From DASUBV01 sp963822485 (GTDB lineage Bacteria; Actinomycetota; Actinomycetes; Streptosporangiales; Streptosporangiaceae), in assembly GCA_963822485.1 (NCBI GenBank), contig CAWGHW010000013.1, forward strand, positions 124,001 to 188,000: DNA of 64,000 nt, given 5' to 3'. A program made the position numbers and the translations under genes. Shown piece after piece: positions 60,914 to 64,000 of the stretch; positions within the stretch are counted from its first letter, which is position 1; each line of letters opens with the position of its first letter. Below the pieces are notes generated by a model, which worked only from the letters and a program-made list of their open reading frames with translations, searched no databases and had not been told where the DNA came from.

Positions 60914-61789
60914 ATGTCGAAGGTTTTCCTGCTCACCGGCAGCACCCGCGGCCTGGGCCGCCAGATCGCCGAGGCCGCGCTGGCCGACGGCCACCGGCTG
61001 GTCGCCACCGCGCGGCGCCCCGAGGGCCTGGCCGACCTGGCCGAGCGCTACGGCGACCAGGTCCTGCCCGTCGCGCTGGACGTGACCGACCCGGAGGCGG
61101 CCAGGGCCGCCGTGGCCGCGGGCGTGGCCGCGTTCGGCCGTATCGACGTGGTCGTCAACAACGCCGGCTACGCCAACCTGGTCGCGGTCGAGGACATCAC
61201 CCTCGAGGACTTCCGCGCGCAGCTCGACGCCAACCTGCTCGGCGTCGTCAACGTCACCAAGGCCGCGCTGCCGGTGCTGCGCCGCCAGGGCGCGGGCCAC
61301 ATCATCCAGGTCTCCTCCATCGGCGGGCGGCTGGCCACCGCCGGCCTGTCCGCCTACCAGGCGGCCAAGTGGGCGGTCGGCGGCTTCTCCGAGGTGCTGG
61401 CCAGGGAGGTCGGGCCGCTGGGGATCAAGGTGACCGTGCTGGAGCCCGGCGGCATGCAGACCGACTGGGCCGGCGCCTCGATGGAGGTCCCGCCGGTCAG
61501 CGAGCCCTACCAGGCCACCGTCGGCGAGATGGCCCGGATGCACCACGGCGGCCAGGCCACGGCGCTGGGCGACCCGGCCAAGGTGGCCCGGGTGGTGCTG
61601 GCCGTGGCCGACATGGCCGAGCCGCCGATGCGGCTGATCCTGGGCAGCGAGGCCTACGCCTACGCGATGGCCGCCGCCCGGGCCCGGATGGCCTCGGACG
61701 AGGCCTGGCACGACCTGACCGTCAGCACCGACCGCGACGGCGCCACCGAGGCCGAGCGCGACCCCCTCCAGGCCGCCGCCCGCGGTTAA
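60914..61789 (+). CDS. SDR family NAD(P)-dependent oxidoreductase
   Basis: 291-residue classical short-chain dehydrogenase/reductase. Cofactor motif LLTGSTRGLGRQIA is near 6-19 and NNAGYAN near 82-88. The catalytic Ser lies in QVSSIGG (about 134) and Tyr-x3-Lys in SAYQAAKWAV (Y147, K151). The basic residue after the glycine motif (TARRPEG) suggests NADP preference. Controlled by the divergent TetR through two operators. Substrate unknown; an exogenous carbonyl compound is likely. Confidence 0.92.
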   Translation: MSKVFLLTGSTRGLGRQIAEAALADGHRLVATARRPEGLADLAERYGDQVLPVALDVTDPEAARAAVAAGVAAFGRIDVVVNNAGYANLVAVEDITLEDFRAQLDANLLGVVNVTKAALPVLRRQGAGHIIQVSSIGGRLATAGLSAYQAAKWAVGGFSEVLAREVGPLGIKVTVLEPGGMQTDWAGASMEVPPVSEPYQATVGEMARMHHGGQATALGDPAKVARVVLAVADMAEPPMRLILGSEAYAYAMAAARARMASDEAWHDLTVSTDRDGATEAERDPLQAAARG

Positions 61790-61828
61790 CCTGAACGGGG
61801 ACGGGGGTCCCATCGAGGGGGGTGCGAT

Positions 61829-62239
61829 ATGACGGTTCAGGACTGCCACGGCGACGAGGTCGAGGCGACCGTGCGCTGGGAGCGCGACGGGACCGGGCTG
61901 CGCGGCCAGGTGATCGTGCGCAACGTCGGCGGCCGGACCTGCCGGCTGCCCGGCAAGCCCGGGGTGAAGCCGCTGGGCCAGGACGGCACGCCGCTGGACG
62001 CCGACACGATGATCACCCTGGAACTGGTCGAGCCCGGCTACGTGGACATCGAGCCCGGAGGGCAGGCCGCGGCCCGCGTGAGCTGGCCGAACTGGTGCGG
62101 GCCCGCGGCTGGCGACCAGGCCGTGGTCACCTGGGGCGATGGCTCGGCCAGGGCCCAGGTGACGGGCCCGGTGCAGCCCTCCTGCGAGCAGGGTCTCGGC
62201 GGCAACCTCACATCCTCGTGGTTCGAGCCGGTCCGCTAG
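61829..62239 (+). CDS. DUF4232-like small protein
   Basis: 136-residue protein resembling the DUF4232 beta-sandwich. It has GQVIVRNVGGRTCRLPGKPG near 27-46, a typical Cys-containing family segment, and WPNWCGP with a second Cys near 86-92; the third Cys is in QPSCEQG. Family members are usually secreted lipoproteins, but no signal peptide is visible here. ATG 61829 follows GAGGGGGGTGCG. Forty bases after the SDR. Function unknown. Confidence 0.65.
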   Translation: MTVQDCHGDEVEATVRWERDGTGLRGQVIVRNVGGRTCRLPGKPGVKPLGQDGTPLDADTMITLELVEPGYVDIEPGGQAAARVSWPNWCGPAAGDQAVVTWGDGSARAQVTGPVQPSCEQGLGGNLTSSWFEPVR

Positions 62240-62295
62240 CGCGGGCCCCGGGTGTCGCGACCCGCAGTGTCACCGGCGGCCGGTAGCCTCCGGTC

Positions 62296-62676
62296 ATGAT
62301 CGATCACCTGGGAGTTCAGGTCGCCGACGTGGACGGGTCGCTGGCCTGGTACCTGCGGGCCTTCGGGCCCATCGGGCTGCGGGAGGCGCTGCGCTTCCCG
62401 GTCGAGGACAGCTTCGTGGTCGGGCTCTCCGGACGCGACGGGGTGCCGGGCTTCTGGCTCAGCCCGGCGCTGCGGCCGCAGGACCGGGAGCTGCACGTGG
62501 CCTTCGCGGCCGCCAGCCGCGCGGAGGTGGACGCGGTCCACGAGGCCGCGGTGAGCGGGGGCGCGGAGGTGCTGCACGCCCCGCGCGAGTGGCCCGAGTA
62601 CCACCCCGGCTACTACGGGGTGTTCCTGCGCGATCCCGACGGCCACAACGTGGAGGCCGTCTACCACGGCGGCTAG
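62296..62676 (+). CDS. VOC family protein
   Basis: 126-residue vicinal oxygen chelate protein. It has MIDHLGVQVADVDGSLAWYL (metal His H4), ELHVAFAAASRAEVDAVHEA (second His) and DPDGHNVEAVYH near the end (Glu). The PDGHNxEAV ending is a hallmark of small glyoxalase/bleomycin-resistance-type proteins. Start ATG is unambiguous. Its neighbours do not suggest a pathway. Confidence 0.87.
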   Translation: MIDHLGVQVADVDGSLAWYLRAFGPIGLREALRFPVEDSFVVGLSGRDGVPGFWLSPALRPQDRELHVAFAAASRAEVDAVHEAAVSGGAEVLHAPREWPEYHPGYYGVFLRDPDGHNVEAVYHGG

Positions 62677-62756
62677 CCAGCGGACGGGCTGACCGCGGCC
62701 GGCGCGGCGCCGCGGGGTCGGGCAGGATGGTGCCCTCGCCGTCCCCCGGAGGCCTG

Positions 62757-63419
62757 GTGCTGAGCCCTTTTGCCCTGGAGTCGGCTCGGGTCCGGCTCGA
62801 GCCGCTGACACCCGAGCACGCCGCGCCGCTGGCCGCCGCGGCGGCGGCCGACCGGAGCAGCTACCGGTTCACCTGGGTGCCGGACGGGCTGGCCGACGCG
62901 CGACGCTACGTGGCCGCGGCGCTGGCCGACCAGGAGCGGGGCCGGACGCTGCCCTGGGCGGTACGGCGGCGGCCCGACGGCCAGATCGTCGGCTGCACCA
63001 GGATGCTGGACCTGGAGGTGTTCGGCTGGCCGCCGCCCTGGCCGCCGGGCGTCGGCCGGGGGCCAGCGCCCTCGGACGACCAGCCGCCCTCGGTGGCGGA
63101 GATCGGCAGCACCTGGCACGCCGCGTCCGCCCAGCGGACCGGCATCAACGCCGAGTGCAAGCTGCTGCTGCTGACCCAGGCGTTCGAGGTCTGGGGCACG
63201 CTGCGGGTCACGCTGAAGACCGACGCCCGCAACGCCGCCTCCCGCCGGGCCATCGAGCGGCTGGGCGCACGGGCCGAGGGGGTACGCCGGGCCCACGCCC
63301 CGGCCAGCGACGGGTCGATCAGGGACACGGCGTACTACTCGATCATCGAGGCCGAGTGGCCCGGCGTCCGCGACCACCTGCGCCGCCGCCTGGGGCTGGC
63401 CGCCGGGCCGCCCGGCTGA
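62757..63419 (+). CDS. GNAT family N-acetyltransferase
   Basis: 220-residue GNAT protein of the RimJ/RimL group. It has LESARVRLEPLTPEHAAPLA at the start, then IGSTWHAASAQRTGINAECK in place of the usual acetyl-CoA loop, and VTLKTDARNAASRRAIERLG in the last third, the conserved segment. GTG 62757 has GGAGG four bases upstream; an ATG at 62727 in the same frame is the alternative. A proline-rich insert (PPPWPPGVGRGPAPSDDQPP) is unusual. Substrate unknown. Confidence 0.82.
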   Translation: MLSPFALESARVRLEPLTPEHAAPLAAAAAADRSSYRFTWVPDGLADARRYVAAALADQERGRTLPWAVRRRPDGQIVGCTRMLDLEVFGWPPPWPPGVGRGPAPSDDQPPSVAEIGSTWHAASAQRTGINAECKLLLLTQAFEVWGTLRVTLKTDARNAASRRAIERLGARAEGVRRAHAPASDGSIRDTAYYSIIEAEWPGVRDHLRRRLGLAAGPPG

Positions 63420-63484
63420 CGGCTCACTCGCCATCGCGAACACGAGTTTCTCTTGCTGAGTCCCGGTCGCTGAAAGGCTTAATC

Positions 63485-63512
63485 TTGATTCAAATCAGGC
63501 TAAATCTATATC
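63485..63512 (+). promoter_or_regulatory. candidate promoter of the secreted protein gene
   Basis: -35-like TTGATT (63485-63490) and -10-like TATATC (63507-63512) with 16-base spacing, in the AT-rich gap 63470-63520 ahead of the secreted protein gene. The remaining gap shows nothing else. Confidence 0.45.
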
Positions 63513-63610
63513 TGATGCAATGCCTGACGCGGCTGAGCCCATGCCTGTCGGGGGTCTGAGATCAGCGAACCGTTAGCGTCTGATCCGGTCCTATGAAAGG
63601 TCGCATTCAC

Positions 63611-64000
63611 ATGAGACATGCGAGGTTCTTATGCCAGTCGCTGGTCATTGCAGTGCTGGCCGGTCCGCTGCTAGCGGCCGGTCCTGCCCAGGCGGCTTCG
63701 CGGGCCGCTAGTCCGCAGGTATTCGCTGGGACCGTCGTCACCGCGGCGGGAACCCCGGTGGCCGGGCAGAAGGTGAACCTGTACGTGACACCCGATGCCG
63801 CCGGGAAATCAGTGCTCATCGGCTCGGTGGTCACCCGTTCGGACGGCCGGTGGTCCCTGCCCGCGCCCGCCAACGCGGCGCTTCCCAAAGCGGCGCAGCA
63901 GGCCGCCAATGCCGACATGGGTTACATAAATGTCGATGTCGTTGCCCTGTCGGGCTCGTCCTTAGCAGTCGCCGTCGAGTCGGCGTGGGTTGGCACCCCC
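63611..64000 (+). CDS. secreted protein, partial (3' cut by window end)
   Basis: Open reading frame running off the window, at least 130 residues. A Sec signal peptide covers about residues 1-29 (positive start MRHARF, hydrophobic core LVIAVLAGPLLAAG, cleavage region AQAA). The mature part reads VFAGTVVTAAGTPVAGQKVN then SVVTRSDGRWSLPAP, the pattern of a carboxypeptidase-regulatory-like or Cna-B-like beta-sandwich (G-x-V-x(n)-G-x-P-V-A-G...D-G-x-W). GAAAGG lies ten bases before ATG 63611; an ATG at 63593 is in frame too. Function cannot be told from the fragment. Confidence 0.7.
   Translation, partial: MRHARFLCQSLVIAVLAGPLLAAGPAQAASRAASPQVFAGTVVTAAGTPVAGQKVNLYVTPDAAGKSVLIGSVVTRSDGRWSLPAPANAALPKAAQQAANADMGYINVDVVALSGSSLAVAVESAWVGTP

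Noticed and set aside
1..64000. tRNA, rRNA or common riboswitch genes
   Set aside because: No cloverleaf arms, CCA ends, rRNA motifs or recognised riboswitch cores were found in the intergenic gaps, all of which are under 300 bases.

Overview
The window is high-GC actinomycete chromosome. Supporting signs are strong third-position G/C bias, many GTG starts, tightly overlapping operons, and actinobacterial families: DUF222/HNH, DUF1707, PaaX, PPOX/F420-type oxidoreductases, NarL-type two-component pairs and the hopanoid enzyme HpnH. I cannot name the genus. No rRNA, tRNA, insertion sequence, integrase or CRISPR array was recognised.

Layout. 1-7.2 kb: a DUF4396 membrane protein, then a CoA-dependent aromatic-acid module (aryl-CoA ligase, bifunctional aryl-CoA monooxygenase/reductase, RidA, PaaX regulator, PLP amino-acid deaminase). 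7.2-11.1 kb: a peptide-degrading operon (S9 peptidase, amidohydrolase, TetR). 11.2-18.4 kb: alpha/beta hydrolase, UbiB-like kinase, LLM oxidoreductase, truncated GrpB, GNAT and an HNH protein. 18.5-25.6 kb: a NarL two-component system, a lone ABC ATPase, a tandem HD-GYP/LuxR protein, divergent hpnH and tetR sharing palindromic operators, and a VOC protein. 25.6-27.4 kb: ilvD.

27.6-46.1 kb is the most distinctive region, a probable organosulfur-scavenging island. It holds a complete Opp/Dpp-type ABC transporter, six flavin-dependent LLM monooxygenases (four SsuD-like paralogues, one NtaA/DszA-like, one more distant), a flavin reductase, an MBL-rhodanese persulfide-dioxygenase-like protein, a four-rhodanese protein, an Rrf2 regulator, an SDR without its catalytic Tyr/Lys, and a cupin. 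A plausible flow is import of an organosulfur compound, FMNH2-dependent C-S cleavage, and handling of the released sulfite or sulfane sulfur, under Rrf2 control.

46.1-64 kb: a diiron oxidase/SCP2 pair, a PstS-like protein, YceI, a HAD dehalogenase, a SWIM protein, PPOX, DUF1707 and DUF2252 proteins, an ABC-2 permease beside a second NarL two-component system, YciI, a phosphoesterase, an M20 peptidase, a TetR/SDR pair with twin operators on the SDR promoter, VOC and GNAT proteins, and a secreted protein cut by the window end.

At least eight otherwise conserved genes are broken by about a dozen one-base indels, mostly in short G/C runs. This looks more like residual assembly error than decay. 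These genes are given at their full reconstructed extent.
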